DNA of 64,000 nucleotides, taken from NCBI GenBank assembly GCA_963712905.1, contig CAVQJU010000005.1:62001-126000 (forward strand). The letters run 5' to 3'. This document shows positions 36,528 through 45,600 of this stretch, in pieces (positions within the stretch are counted from its first letter, which is position 1; each line of letters begins with the position of its first letter). A program made the translations under genes and the position numbers. Under the pieces are notes generated by a model. The model had not been told where the DNA came from, made no database searches, and saw only the letters and a program-made list of their open reading frames with translations. Source of the stretch: CAVQJU01 sp963712905. Its GTDB lineage: Bacteria; Acidobacteriota; Vicinamibacteria; Vicinamibacterales; CAVVIG01.

Positions 36528-37099
36528 TCGATCGGCGGACGACCGAGACGTCGATCGCGATGAAGATCGACCTGGACGGCAAAGGCAAGTACCAGGTCCG
36601 CACGGGCATCCGTTTCCTCGATCACATGCTCGAGCTGTTCGCTCGCCACGGCGCGTTCGACCTGACCATCGACGCGAAAGGCGACCTCGACGTCGATCAG
36701 CATCACACCGTCGAAGATCTCGGCATCGCGCTCGGCGAGGCGGTTTCCGCCGCGCTCGGGACGCGGCGCGGCATCAACCGGGCCGGCTACTTCGTGATGC
36801 CGATGGACGAGACGCTGGCGGTCGCGGCCATCGACCTGAGCGGACGGCCTCACGCCGTCGTGGATCTGAAAGTCAAAACGGCGCGCGTCGGCGACTTGCA
36901 GACGGAGCTCGTGCACGACTTCTTCGAGGGGTTCGCCATCGGCGCGCGCGCCAACGTGCACGTCAAAGTGCTGTATGGCCGGTCGAGCCACCATCACGTC
37001 GAGGCGGTCTTCAAGGCGTTTGCGCGCGCGCTCCGGGTCGCCTGCTCGAAGGACAAGCGCCTCGCGAAAGTGCTCCCGAGCACCAAGGGCCTGTTGTGA
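36512..37099 (+). CDS. hisB: Imidazoleglycerol-phosphate dehydratase
   Basis: Mn-dependent dehydration of IGP to imidazole-acetol phosphate. The 195-residue, single-function form has no N-terminal phosphatase domain. Both metal-binding histidine clusters are present: LDHMLELFARHGAFDL with DVDQHHTVEDLGIALGEA, and LVHDFFEGFA with GRSSHHHVEAVFKAFARAL. It starts with GTG at 36512 inside the hisC end and overlaps hisH (GTGA). Confidence 0.96.
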   Translation: MRRAVIDRRTTETSIAMKIDLDGKGKYQVRTGIRFLDHMLELFARHGAFDLTIDAKGDLDVDQHHTVEDLGIALGEAVSAALGTRRGINRAGYFVMPMDETLAVAAIDLSGRPHAVVDLKVKTARVGDLQTELVHDFFEGFAIGARANVHVKVLYGRSSHHHVEAVFKAFARALRVACSKDKRLAKVLPSTKGLL

Positions 37100-37695
37100 T
37101 CGCGCTCATCGACTACCGCGCCGGCAACCTGACGTCGGTGCGCAAGGCGTTTGGCGCCCTCGGCGCCGACCTCTACACGCCCGCCAGTCCGGCCGAGCTC
37201 GATGAAGCGGCGGCGATCGTCGTGCCGGGCGTCGGACACTTCGGCGCCACGCGCGCGTTGGGGCCCGACTGGATGGAGGCCATTCTCGCGCGCGTCGGCG
37301 AGGGCCGCCCGCTGCTCGGCATCTGCCTCGGCATGCAGTGGCTGTTCGAGGGGAGCGAGGAAGCGCCAGAGCTTCCCGGCCTTGGCCTTCTCGGGGGCCA
37401 GTGCTATCGGCTGCCGTCGACGGAGGGGATCAAGATCCCGCACGTGGGCTGGAACGCGCTCGAGATGCAGCGGGACGCGTCGATCGTGGACGCCGTGGAC
37501 ACGGGTGCGCAGGTGTACTTCACGCACAGCTTCGTCGCGCCCGTCACGGGCGACACGGTGGCCGTCACGCGGCACGGCGAACCGTTCGCGGCCGTCGTCC
37601 AGCGCGGACACGTCGCCGGCGTCCAGTTTCACCCCGAGAAATCGGGGGACGTGGGCCTGCAGATCCTTCGTAATTTTCTGAGCCTGGTGGGGTAG
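37096..37695 (+). CDS. hisH: Imidazole glycerol phosphate synthase, glutaminase subunit
   Basis: Class I glutamine amidotransferase delivering ammonia to HisF. 199 residues: IALIDYRAGNLTSVRKAF, VVPGVGHFGATRAL, LLGICLGMQWLFEGSEE with nucleophile Cys near residue 77, IPHVGWN, YFTHSFVAP, and GVQFHPEKSGDVGL with the catalytic His and Glu. The start is GTG, overlapping hisB. hisF follows after six bases. Confidence 0.97.
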   Translation: MIALIDYRAGNLTSVRKAFGALGADLYTPASPAELDEAAAIVVPGVGHFGATRALGPDWMEAILARVGEGRPLLGICLGMQWLFEGSEEAPELPGLGLLGGQCYRLPSTEGIKIPHVGWNALEMQRDASIVDAVDTGAQVYFTHSFVAPVTGDTVAVTRHGEPFAAVVQRGHVAGVQFHPEKSGDVGLQILRNFLSLVG

Positions 37696-37701
37696 ACCGT
37701 C

Positions 37702-38457
37702 GTGCTGTCCAAGCGCATCATCGCCTGCCTCGACGTCCGCGACGGCCAGGTCGTCAAAGGCATCAACTTCGAAGGGCTGCGCACGGCGGGCGATCCCGCC
37801 GAGCTCGCGCGCCGGTACAACGCCGAAGGCGTCGACGAGCTCGTCATCCTCGACATCACGGCGACGATCGAGCGCCGCCGCGCGCTGGCCGACACCATCC
37901 GGGCCGTCGCGCGCGAGCTGTTCATCCCGCTCGCGGTCGGCGGCGGCATCCGCACGGAGGAGGACGCCGCCGCGGCCGTGGAGGCCGGCGCGGACAAGGT
38001 GAGCCTGAACACCGCGGCGCTTTCGAACCCCTCGCTCATCACCACGCTGGCCGAACGCTACGGCAGCCAGGCGGTTCTCGTCGCCATCGACTCGAAGTGG
38101 GAGGGCGATCGCGCCGCCGTCTACGTACGCAGCGGCAAGACGCCCGGCGATCGCGACGCCGTGAGCTGGGCGAAGGAAGCCGAAGACCGCGGCGCCGGCG
38201 AAATCCTGCTGACTTCGATCGACCGCGACGGCACCAAGGTCGGCTTCGACTGCCGGCTGACCGCGGCCGTGTCGAGCGCCGTGTCGATCCCCGTCATCGC
38301 CTCCGGCGGCGCCGGCACGCTCGACCACTTCTCCGAGGTCTTCACGAGCGGCCGCGCCGACGCCGCCCTCGCCGCGTCGATCTTTCACTACGCGGAAACC
38401 AGTGTGCGCGGGCTGAAGCAGCACTTGAAACAGCACGGAATACCCGTTCGCCTGTGA
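37702..38457 (+). CDS. hisF: Imidazole glycerol phosphate synthase, cyclase subunit
   Basis: A TIM-barrel enzyme converting PRFAR and ammonia to IGP and AICAR. 251 residues: RIIACLDVRDGQVVKGINFE with catalytic Asp11, LVILDITATIERR, PLAVGGGIRTEEDA, VLVAIDSKWEG, ILLTSIDRDGTKVGFD with the second Asp, and VIASGGAGTLDHFSEVF. The start is GTG at 37702. It directly precedes hisA, the order reversed from many operons (A-F). Confidence 0.97.
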   Translation: MLSKRIIACLDVRDGQVVKGINFEGLRTAGDPAELARRYNAEGVDELVILDITATIERRRALADTIRAVARELFIPLAVGGGIRTEEDAAAAVEAGADKVSLNTAALSNPSLITTLAERYGSQAVLVAIDSKWEGDRAAVYVRSGKTPGDRDAVSWAKEAEDRGAGEILLTSIDRDGTKVGFDCRLTAAVSSAVSIPVIASGGAGTLDHFSEVFTSGRADAALAASIFHYAETSVRGLKQHLKQHGIPVRL

Positions 38458-38474
38458 ATCACGAAGACACATAG

Positions 38475-39155
38475 ATGCTGATTCCTTCCATCGATTTGCA
38501 AGGCGGCGCCGTGGTTCAGCTCGTCCAGGGCGAGCGCCTGGCGATCAGGGACGAGGACGTCTTTCACTGGGTGCGGCGATTCGAGCGATTCCCGAAGGTG
38601 CAGGTGATCGACCTGGACGCCGCCATGGGCAAGGGCGACAACCTCGACATCGTCAGGCAGATCGCGGGCGCCCTGTCGTGCCGCGTCGGGGGCGGCATCC
38701 GCACGGTCGAGCGCGCACGCGACGTGTTGGCCGCCGGCGCGCGGCAGATCATCGCCGGGTCGTCGCTCTTCAAGAACGGCCAGCCCGATCTCGAGTTTGC
38801 GAAGCAGCTCGCGGACGCGGTCGGTCCCGAGCAGGTCATTGCGGCAGTGGACAGCCGGGGCGGCCAGGTCACCATTCACGGCTGGAAGACGGTCCTCCCC
38901 GTCCGTGCCGTGGACGCCGTCCGCGCCCTGGAACCGTTCTGCGGCGAGTTCCTTTACACCCACGTGGACGCGGAAGGCCTGATGAAGGGCACCGACATCC
39001 AAGCCATCCTCGCCGTCCGTCGTGCCACCACCCGCCGGGTAACGGCTGCGGGAGGCATCACCACCCAGGAAGAGATCGACCGTCTGGACGCCCACGGCGT
39101 CGATTCAGTGGTCGGAATGGCAATCTATACGGGGAAGCTTTCTATTTCTTCTTGA
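38475..39155 (+). CDS. hisA: ProFAR isomerase (5'-ProFAR to PRFAR)
   Basis: A TIM-barrel Amadori isomerase, fourth step of histidine synthesis. 226 residues: MLIPSIDLQGGAVVQLVQGE with Asp7, VQVIDLDAAMGKGDN, CRVGGGIRTVERARDVL, AAVDSRGGQVTIHGW, YTHVDAEGLMKGTD with the second Asp and GGITTQEEIDRL. The C-terminus stops soon after VVGMAIYTGKL, a little shorter than usual. The 3' end overlaps the convergent cytochrome c gene by 14 bases. A second, divergent copy of the last 60 codons lies 3.2 kb downstream. Confidence 0.95.
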   Translation: MLIPSIDLQGGAVVQLVQGERLAIRDEDVFHWVRRFERFPKVQVIDLDAAMGKGDNLDIVRQIAGALSCRVGGGIRTVERARDVLAAGARQIIAGSSLFKNGQPDLEFAKQLADAVGPEQVIAAVDSRGGQVTIHGWKTVLPVRAVDAVRALEPFCGEFLYTHVDAEGLMKGTDIQAILAVRRATTRRVTAAGGITTQEEIDRLDAHGVDSVVGMAIYTGKLSISS

Positions 39156-39474
39156 GCGTCGTCAGGTACGCGACCAGCGCGTCAACGTCGTCCTTTTCGA
39201 GCGCAAACTGTTTCATTTCAGGCTTCCGCGTGGCGCCCGTTTTTGCGGTCATGGCCTTTGCGTCTGTGATCCACGAGCGGATGTCGGCAGCCTGGAGCTT
39301 CGTACCCACATCATCGAGCGGGCCCTTGACGTTGCCCTTCCCCGCCACCGAGTGGCACAGCGAGCACTTCTGGTCCGTGAAGAGCTGTTCGCCCTTCGCC
39401 TTGAGATCCTGAGCGCCCGCCGGCAGAGAGACCAGCAGGATGAGAGCGGTCAGCGCAGTCGCGCGTCGGTACAT
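39142..39474 (-). CDS. Small secreted monohaem cytochrome c
   Basis: 110 residues with a signal peptide (MYRRATALTALILLVSLPAG, then AQ). The haem site is CSLCH; KPEMKQF supplies the likely axial Met, and the C-terminal helix is VDALVAYLTTLKKK. This is a class I cytochrome c of the kind that carries electrons in the periplasm. It is transcribed divergently from the Rieske gene, 47 bases apart, and is probably a partner of that complex. It overlaps the hisA 3' end. Confidence 0.9.
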   Translation of the reverse strand: MYRRATALTALILLVSLPAGAQDLKAKGEQLFTDQKCSLCHSVAGKGNVKGPLDDVGTKLQAADIRSWITDAKAMTAKTGATRKPEMKQFALEKDDVDALVAYLTTLKKK

Positions 39475-39521
39475 GAGGTCCTCCGCAGAGAAGGCATGAT
39501 AGCATCGCGCTTCATCAGACG

Positions 39522-40010
39522 GTGCAGCTGAAACCCCTCGCTGACGTTCACGCCGGACGCGGGCAGACCGGGTTCGACCGGCGCAGGTTTCTCGACGCGC
39601 TGCTCGCGGTCGGCTTCGTCTCGACTGCCGCGGCCATCGCATACCCGGTGGCAAGTTACCTCGTACCGCCCGAAGCCGCCGAAGCAGCCACGAACAGCGT
39701 CGTTGCCGGAAAGTCGGCATCGCTCAAGCCGAATTCCGGTTTGCTCTTCCCTTTCGGGAGCAAACCGGCCATCGTCGTCCGCACGACCGAAGGCGATCTG
39801 CGCGCGTTCAACGCCGTGTGCACCCACCTCGAGTGCACCGTGCAGTTCAAGGCGGACACGTCGCAAATCTGGTGTGCGTGTCACAACGGCTTGTACGATC
39901 TCGCCGGCAACGTCGTCTCGGGGCCGCCGCCGCGCGGCCTGGAATCGTTCACGGTCAACGTGCGCGGCGAGCCGGGCGCGGAAGAGATCGTCATCTCGCG
40001 CCGGGCGTAG
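39522..40010 (+). CDS. Rieske iron-sulfur protein of a cytochrome bc complex
   Basis: 162 residues. A twin-arginine-like N-terminus (FDRRRFLDALLAVGFVSTAA) serves as signal and membrane anchor. The [2Fe-2S] ligands are in CTHLECTV and CACHNGLYD; GPPPRGLESFTV is the usual Pro loop. It transfers electrons from quinol to a c-type cytochrome. The start is GTG at 39522. The gene is followed 12 bases later by cytochrome b, and then by a nine-haem cytochrome. Confidence 0.93.
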   Translation: MQLKPLADVHAGRGQTGFDRRRFLDALLAVGFVSTAAAIAYPVASYLVPPEAAEAATNSVVAGKSASLKPNSGLLFPFGSKPAIVVRTTEGDLRAFNAVCTHLECTVQFKADTSQIWCACHNGLYDLAGNVVSGPPPRGLESFTVNVRGEPGAEEIVISRRA

Positions 40011-40022
40011 CGGAGAAACCCA

Positions 40023-41102
40023 TTGGTTCAGCAGGTCGTCAACTGGCTGGATGAGCGGATCGACCTCAGCGGGCTGAGGCACTTCGTCGCCGAGAAGGGC
40101 GTGCCGATCCACGCGCAGGAAGTCTGGTACTACCTCGGCGGCCTCACGCTGTTTCTGTTCGCCGTCCAGGTTGCCACCGGCATCCTGCTGCTCCTCTACT
40201 ACCGGCCGGCCGCGACCGAGGCGTACGAAAGCGTCCAGTTCATCGTGACGCGTGTTCCCTTCGGGTGGCTGATTCGCAACATCCACAGCTGGTCGGCCAA
40301 CCTCCTGATCGCCGCCGCGTTCGCGCACTTCTTCAGCGTCTTCCTGCTCAAGTCGTACCGCAAGCCGCGCGAACTGACCTGGGTGTCCGGCATCCTGCTG
40401 TTGTTCCTCATGCTCGGCTTCGGCTTCAGCGGCTATCTGCTCCCCTGGAACGAGCTGTCGTTCTTCGCCACAAAGGTCGGCACGGGCATCGCCGGGGCGG
40501 TGCCTTTCGTCGGCCACTTCCTGCTGCGCCTCCTCAGGGGAGGCGACGATGTGACCGGCGCGACGCTGTCGAGGTTCTTCGGACTGCACGTCGCCGTGCT
40601 TCCCGCCCTCTCCACCGCGCTCGTGGCCGCCCACCTGCTGCTCGTCCAGCGCCAGGGGATGAGCGTACCGCTGCGCGTCGAGCGGCAGCTCAAACCGGGT
40701 GAGCGCGTCAGGCAGATGCCGTTCTTTCCGAACTACATCCTGCGTGACGTGCTCGCGTGGTACGTGGCGCTTGGCGTGCTCGCCGCGCTCGCTGCGTTCT
40801 ATCCATGGGAGCTCGGGAAGAAGGCGGATCCGTTTGCCGCCGTACCCGCCGGGATCAGGCCCGAGTGGTACTTCCTGGCGATGTTCCACACGCTCAAGCT
40901 GATTCCGAGCCATGTGCTGGGATTCGAAGGGGAGCGGCTGGGTGTGATCGCACTCGGGTTGATCGCGCTGTTCCTCGTCGTCGTCCCGTTCGTCGATCGG
41001 CGTTCCAACGCCGGAAGAAACAGTCCCCTTTATACGGCGCTGGCCGTTGCCGGCATCGTCTATCTCATCGTCTTCACGATTCTGGGACACATCGCAAAGT
41101 AG
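40023..41102 (+). CDS. Cytochrome b of a bc complex (b6 plus subunit IV-like)
   Basis: 359 residues, mostly membrane. Haem-binding histidines are in IRNIHSWSANLLIAAAFAHF (His88 and His102) and in FGLHVAVLPALSTALVAAHL. The quinol-site motif PEWYF follows (GIRPEWYFLAMFHTLKLIP). The last hydrophobic segments (LGVIALGLIALFLVVVPFVD, TALAVAGIVYLIVFTILGHI) complete a fused b6/subunit IV-type protein. The start is TTG at 40023. It probably forms the membrane core of a quinol oxidoreductase with the flanking Rieske and multihaem proteins. Confidence 0.93.
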   Translation: MVQQVVNWLDERIDLSGLRHFVAEKGVPIHAQEVWYYLGGLTLFLFAVQVATGILLLLYYRPAATEAYESVQFIVTRVPFGWLIRNIHSWSANLLIAAAFAHFFSVFLLKSYRKPRELTWVSGILLLFLMLGFGFSGYLLPWNELSFFATKVGTGIAGAVPFVGHFLLRLLRGGDDVTGATLSRFFGLHVAVLPALSTALVAAHLLLVQRQGMSVPLRVERQLKPGERVRQMPFFPNYILRDVLAWYVALGVLAALAAFYPWELGKKADPFAAVPAGIRPEWYFLAMFHTLKLIPSHVLGFEGERLGVIALGLIALFLVVVPFVDRRSNAGRNSPLYTALAVAGIVYLIVFTILGHIAK

Positions 41103-41105
41103 ACG

Positions 41106-42389
41106 GTGCCGCTAATGTTCTTCCGCGCTCTGCTCACCGTCGCGGCGCTGGCGCTGATGCCGTACGGGGGGCGCGCGTACGCCGCCCAGGCTGCACCCGC
41201 GCCGGCCGGCACGTGCGTGTCCTGCCATGCTGGCCTGTCCGATGCGCGCCTCGCAAAGCCTGCGGCGGCCTTCGCGCAACAGGACGTGCACCGTGAGAAC
41301 GGCTTTGCCTGCACTGACTGCCACGGCGGCGACGGCTCGGCGGCGGACAAACGGCGCGCGCACGACACCGCGCGCGGATTCAGAGGAAAGCCCGCGGGAC
41401 AGGCGGTGATTACCACCTGCGCCCGGTGCCACAGCGACGCCGCCTTCATGCGGCGCTTCTCCCCCCGACAGCGCATCGATCAGGCTGCCGAGTACGCGGA
41501 GAGCGTCCACGGCAAGCAGCTGGCATCCGGCGATGCTCGTGTGGCCACGTGCGCCAGCTGCCACGGCGCCCATGGCGTCCGCCGCGTCAACGACGCCGGT
41601 TCGGCGGTGTTCCCGACCAATGTGGCGGCAACCTGCGGCACGTGCCACGCCGACGTGGCGCACATGAGCGGCTACACTCTGGCAGGCAAGCCGCTACCGA
41701 CCAACCAGCTCGCACTGTATCAGCAGAGCGTGCACTACGCGGCGCTGACGAAGGGCAACGATCTGTCGGCGCCGACCTGCAACGACTGCCACGGCAATCA
41801 CGGCGCGGCGCCACCCGGCGCCGGATCCGTGGTCAATGTCTGCGGCTCGTGCCACGCCGTTTTCGCGCAGAAGTTCGCCACCAGCGTCCACAGCCAGATC
41901 TTCGACCGTGGCTGCGTCGAGTGCCACAGCAACCACGCCGTGCTCCAGCCGTCGGACCAGATGCTGGGCACCGACGCTCGCAGCCTCTGCGGTACCTGTC
42001 ATAGCGGCGCCGACGACAAAGGCGCCCAGGCCGCTGCTCAGATGCGAGGCGACATCGAACGATTGAAGGCGGGTCTCGGACGGTCGAGCGCGAACGTCGA
42101 TGGTTTGAAGAACGCCGGCATGGAAATGAGCGCGCAGGAGCTGGCCATCGGCACTGCCCGGACGCGCCTGACCCTTGCCCGGACGGAAATGCACACCTTC
42201 GACGCGGCCCATGTGAGGCCGGTGGTCGCCGAAGGGATGACCGCCCTCGCAGAGGTGGATGCTGCGGGCGACAAGGCCGCGGCCGAGCTTCGATTCCGGC
42301 GGCGCGGCCTGGCGGCGTCCCTGGGCGCCATCCTGCTGGTGGTGGTGGCATTGGCCGTCAAGATCCGCCGACTCGAACGCCACGGGTAA
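41106..42389 (+). CDS. Nine-haem cytochrome c with C-terminal membrane anchor
   Basis: 427 residues with a signal peptide and nine CXXCH sites: CVSCH, CTDCH, CARCH, CASCH, CGTCH, CNDCH, CGSCH, CVECH and CGTCH. Extra His residues (SVHGKQ, SVHYAA, SVHSQI) could serve as distal ligands. A helical region follows and then a transmembrane helix (SLGAILLVVVALAVKI) with a short basic tail. It starts four bases after cytochrome b (GTG 41106 or ATG 41115) and takes the place of a cytochrome c1. It would accept electrons from the Rieske protein. Multihaem c subunits replace c1 in some other bacterial bc complexes. Confidence 0.9.
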   Translation: MPLMFFRALLTVAALALMPYGGRAYAAQAAPAPAGTCVSCHAGLSDARLAKPAAAFAQQDVHRENGFACTDCHGGDGSAADKRRAHDTARGFRGKPAGQAVITTCARCHSDAAFMRRFSPRQRIDQAAEYAESVHGKQLASGDARVATCASCHGAHGVRRVNDAGSAVFPTNVAATCGTCHADVAHMSGYTLAGKPLPTNQLALYQQSVHYAALTKGNDLSAPTCNDCHGNHGAAPPGAGSVVNVCGSCHAVFAQKFATSVHSQIFDRGCVECHSNHAVLQPSDQMLGTDARSLCGTCHSGADDKGAQAAAQMRGDIERLKAGLGRSSANVDGLKNAGMEMSAQELAIGTARTRLTLARTEMHTFDAAHVRPVVAEGMTALAEVDAAGDKAAAELRFRRRGLAASLGAILLVVVALAVKIRRLERHG

Positions 42390-42396
42390 GGACTTT

Positions 42397-42600
42397 GTCG
42401 ACGCCAAAGGCCTTATGCACGGCACCGATCTTGAATCCGTTCTGGCAGTCCGGCAGGCCACCACGCGCCGCGTGACCGCCGCCAGAGGCATCACGACGCA
42501 ACAGGAAATCGACGAGCTCCATCGCGCGGGCGTCGATTCCGTGGTCGGCATGGCCATCTACACGGGAGCGCTCCAGGTCGCAGGACCGTCCGAACCTTAA
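42397..42600 (+). pseudogene. Remnant of a second hisA 3' end
   Basis: Directly after the nine-haem cytochrome stop, a different frame reads VDAKGLMHGTDLESVLAVRQ, ATTRRVTAARGITTQQEIDE and GVDSVVGMAIYTGAL, ending TAA at 42600. Aligned with residues of the intact hisA I count 45 identities in 59. It has no start, the rest of the barrel is missing, and a conserved Gly of GGITT is replaced by Arg. With hisA at 39155 it flanks the cytochrome block as imperfect direct repeats. Confidence 0.85.
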
Positions 42601-42665
42601 GGGCTTCCTTTCAAATCCTTGATACAATAGCGGTTGGCCATTTTCTGGGGAGCACCCTACCGCAC

Positions 42666-45600
42666 GTGAGCACAGCACTCCAGGCGATCCCGGATGTCGG
42701 CCAGCCGGCAGTGCCGCTTTCGGATGCCCCAGTCGTCGCAAGCGGGAAGTTTCTACATGCTGGAGACGCGCGTTTCCTGATCAAGGGCGTCGCGTACGGC
42801 ACGTTCGCTCCCGACGAACAGGGCTGCCAGTTCCCGCCCCCCGCGCGAATCGCGGAAGACTTCCGCCTCATGGCGGGCCTCGGCATTAACACGGTCCGCA
42901 CTTACACGCCGCCTTCGATGCTGCTCCTGGACGAAGCGGCCCGAAACGGGCTGCGCGTCATGATCGGCCTGCCGTGGTCGCAGCACGTCGCGTTCCTGGA
43001 CGACCGGCAGCTCACGCGCACGATCCGCCGCGAGATCAGCGGCAAGGTCCGGGAGCTCGCCGGCCATCCCGCGGCGCTGATGTTCGCGCTCGGAAACGAG
43101 ATCCCGCCGGGCGTCGTCCGCTGGCACGGCAGCCTGCGCGTGGAGCGCTTTCTGCGCGACCTCTATCAGGACGCCAAGGCCATCTCCCCCGGGTCGCTGC
43201 TCACGTACGTCAACTTCCCGCCGACGGAGTTTCTCGACCTCTCGTTCTTCGACGTGTGCGCGTTCAACGTGTACCTGCACCGCGAGCCCGAGCTGCGTGC
43301 GTATCTGACACGGCTGCAGCATATCGCCGGCTACAAGCCGCTGCTGCTGGCCGAGGCGGGCGCCGACTCGATTCGGGAGGGCGAAGAGGGCCAGGCCGCC
43401 ATCACGGCGATGCACGTGCGCGCCGCCTTCGAGGAAGGCGCTTGCGGCGCCGTGGCGTTTTCGTGGACTGACGAATGGTGGCGCGGCGGCCACGACGTGG
43501 ACGACTGGGCATTCGGCCTCGTCGATCGCGAGCGCCGCATGAAACCGGCGGCGGTCGCCGTGGCCCAGGCGTTCAGCGACGCGCCGTTCCCGGCCGCGGT
43601 CCGGGCGTCATGGCCGAAAGTCTCGGTGGTCGTCTGCGCATACAACGCGGCCGACACGCTCGAAGACTGTCTCGCCTCGCTCGACCGGCTCACGTACCCC
43701 GACTACGAGGTCATCCTCGTCAACGACGGCTCCCGCGACGCCACGAGCGACATCGCGCGGCGCCACGCGCGCGTCCGGGTCATCGACGTCCCCAACGCCG
43801 GCCTGAGCGCCGCGCGAAACGTCGGACTGGCCGAAGCGCGCGGCGAGATCATCGCGTACACCGATGCGGACACCCGCGCCGACGCGGACTGGTTGACGTT
43901 TCTCGTCCAGCCGTTTCAGACCTCGGACGTCGTCGGCTCGGGCGGTCCGAACGTCGTGCCGGCCGACGATTCGCCGATCGCGCAGTGTGTCGCGCGCGCG
44001 CCGGGCGGCCCGACGCACGTGCTGCTCGACGATCGGATCGCCGAGCACGTGCCGGGCTGCAACATGGCCTTCCGCCGCGACGCGCTCCTCGCGATCGGCG
44101 GCTTCAACCCCATCTATCTCCGCGCCGGAGACGATGTCGATGTGTGCTGGCGGCTGCAGGCGCGCGGATGGCGGATCGGGTTCTCGGCGGCGGCGCTCGT
44201 CTGGCACCACCACCGGACGTCGGTCAACGCCTACTGGCGCCAGCAGGTCGGCTACGGCGAGGGCGAAACCTGGCTGATGGCGCACCACCCCGAAAAGTTC
44301 CTCGACGGGCACATGCTGTGGCGCGGCCGCATCTACAGCCCGCTGCCGTTCGTGCGCTCGCTCTGGGGTGTGAAAGTCAACGCGGGCGTCTGGGGAACTG
44401 CCGCGTTTCCGTCGGTGTACCGCGCCGACGTTCATCCGTTCGCGTTCATGCCGCACTCGATCTGGTGGCAGATCGTCTCGTTTGCGCTGACGCTCTCCGG
44501 CATCGGCGTCGTGGCGACCGGTACACACCAGTGGGCGGCCGGCCTGCTCCTCGGGAGCGGCCTCGTCGGCCTGGCCGTCACCGTCGCGAAAAACCTGGCC
44601 TACGCGCTGCGGTCCGACGTCGCGTCGCTGCCCGGCGGCAAGCTGTGGTACCGCGCGCTGGTCGCCTATCTGCACTTCATTCAGCCCCTGGCCCGGGTGC
44701 GCGGGCGGATTCGCGGCATCCTCGCGCCGTCGGCGGTTGCGCTGCCAACGTCCAAACCGCAGACGAGCCGCGGCCCGAGGCCTTCGCTCCGCGAGGCGGT
44801 GGGGGCGCTGCTGCTGCTCTCCGGCACGGTCACCGAAGACCTGTTCTGGAGTGAAACCTGGACGTCGGCGGATCGCCTGCTGTCGCAGCTCACCGACTGG
44901 TTACGTCGATCGCGGGCCGTGCACTCCATCGAGATCGACGACGGGTGGTCGGACGATCGCGACGTGAGCGTCCTCGTGGGACGCTGGGCGTGGCTCGACG
45001 TCCGGGCGCTGGCCGAGGAACACGGGGCCGGCCGGACCTTGATCCGCGTCAGCACGCACCTGCGGCCGACGATCTTCGGCGTCGTGACCGCCATCGGCTT
45101 CGGCGCCGGGCTCCTCGTGGCCGCCGGGGCCGGCCTGTCGCTCAAATGGCCGCTGGCGGGCGCCCTGGCCGCGGGCGTCACGCTCCTCGTCATCGCGTTG
45201 ACGGCATGGCGGACGGCGCAGGCGACCGCCATTGTCCGGCGCGCGGTCGTCCGCGTCACCGCCGCGCAGCAGATGGTGCCGATGCGGTCGGGCGGGGCTC
45301 ACGCGTCGATCATCTCGCCGACCAGGCTGCGTACCTACGGTCTGCGAAGCGCCCTGATCTTCGTCATCATGATCTTCGGGATCGGCACGGGCACCTTCAT
45401 GCTCCAGGAGGCCGCGAGCGCCGTCCGGCTGGTCATCGGCGCCCGCGAGGGTGGCACGGTGAGCGGGCCGTCGATCTCGGCCTGGCTCAACACGCCCGGC
45501 GGCATTGCCATCGCGCCCAACGGCGACATCTACTTCGCGGACTCGAACAACGACGTCATCGACCGCGTCGATCACAAGCTCGGCGTGACGACGTTTGTGG

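Noticed and set aside
42259..42600. A 113-codon ORF that starts inside the nine-haem cytochrome gene
   Set aside because: Its first part is only the alternate frame of the cytochrome gene. Just the hisA-like part from 42397 is meaningful, as a remnant.
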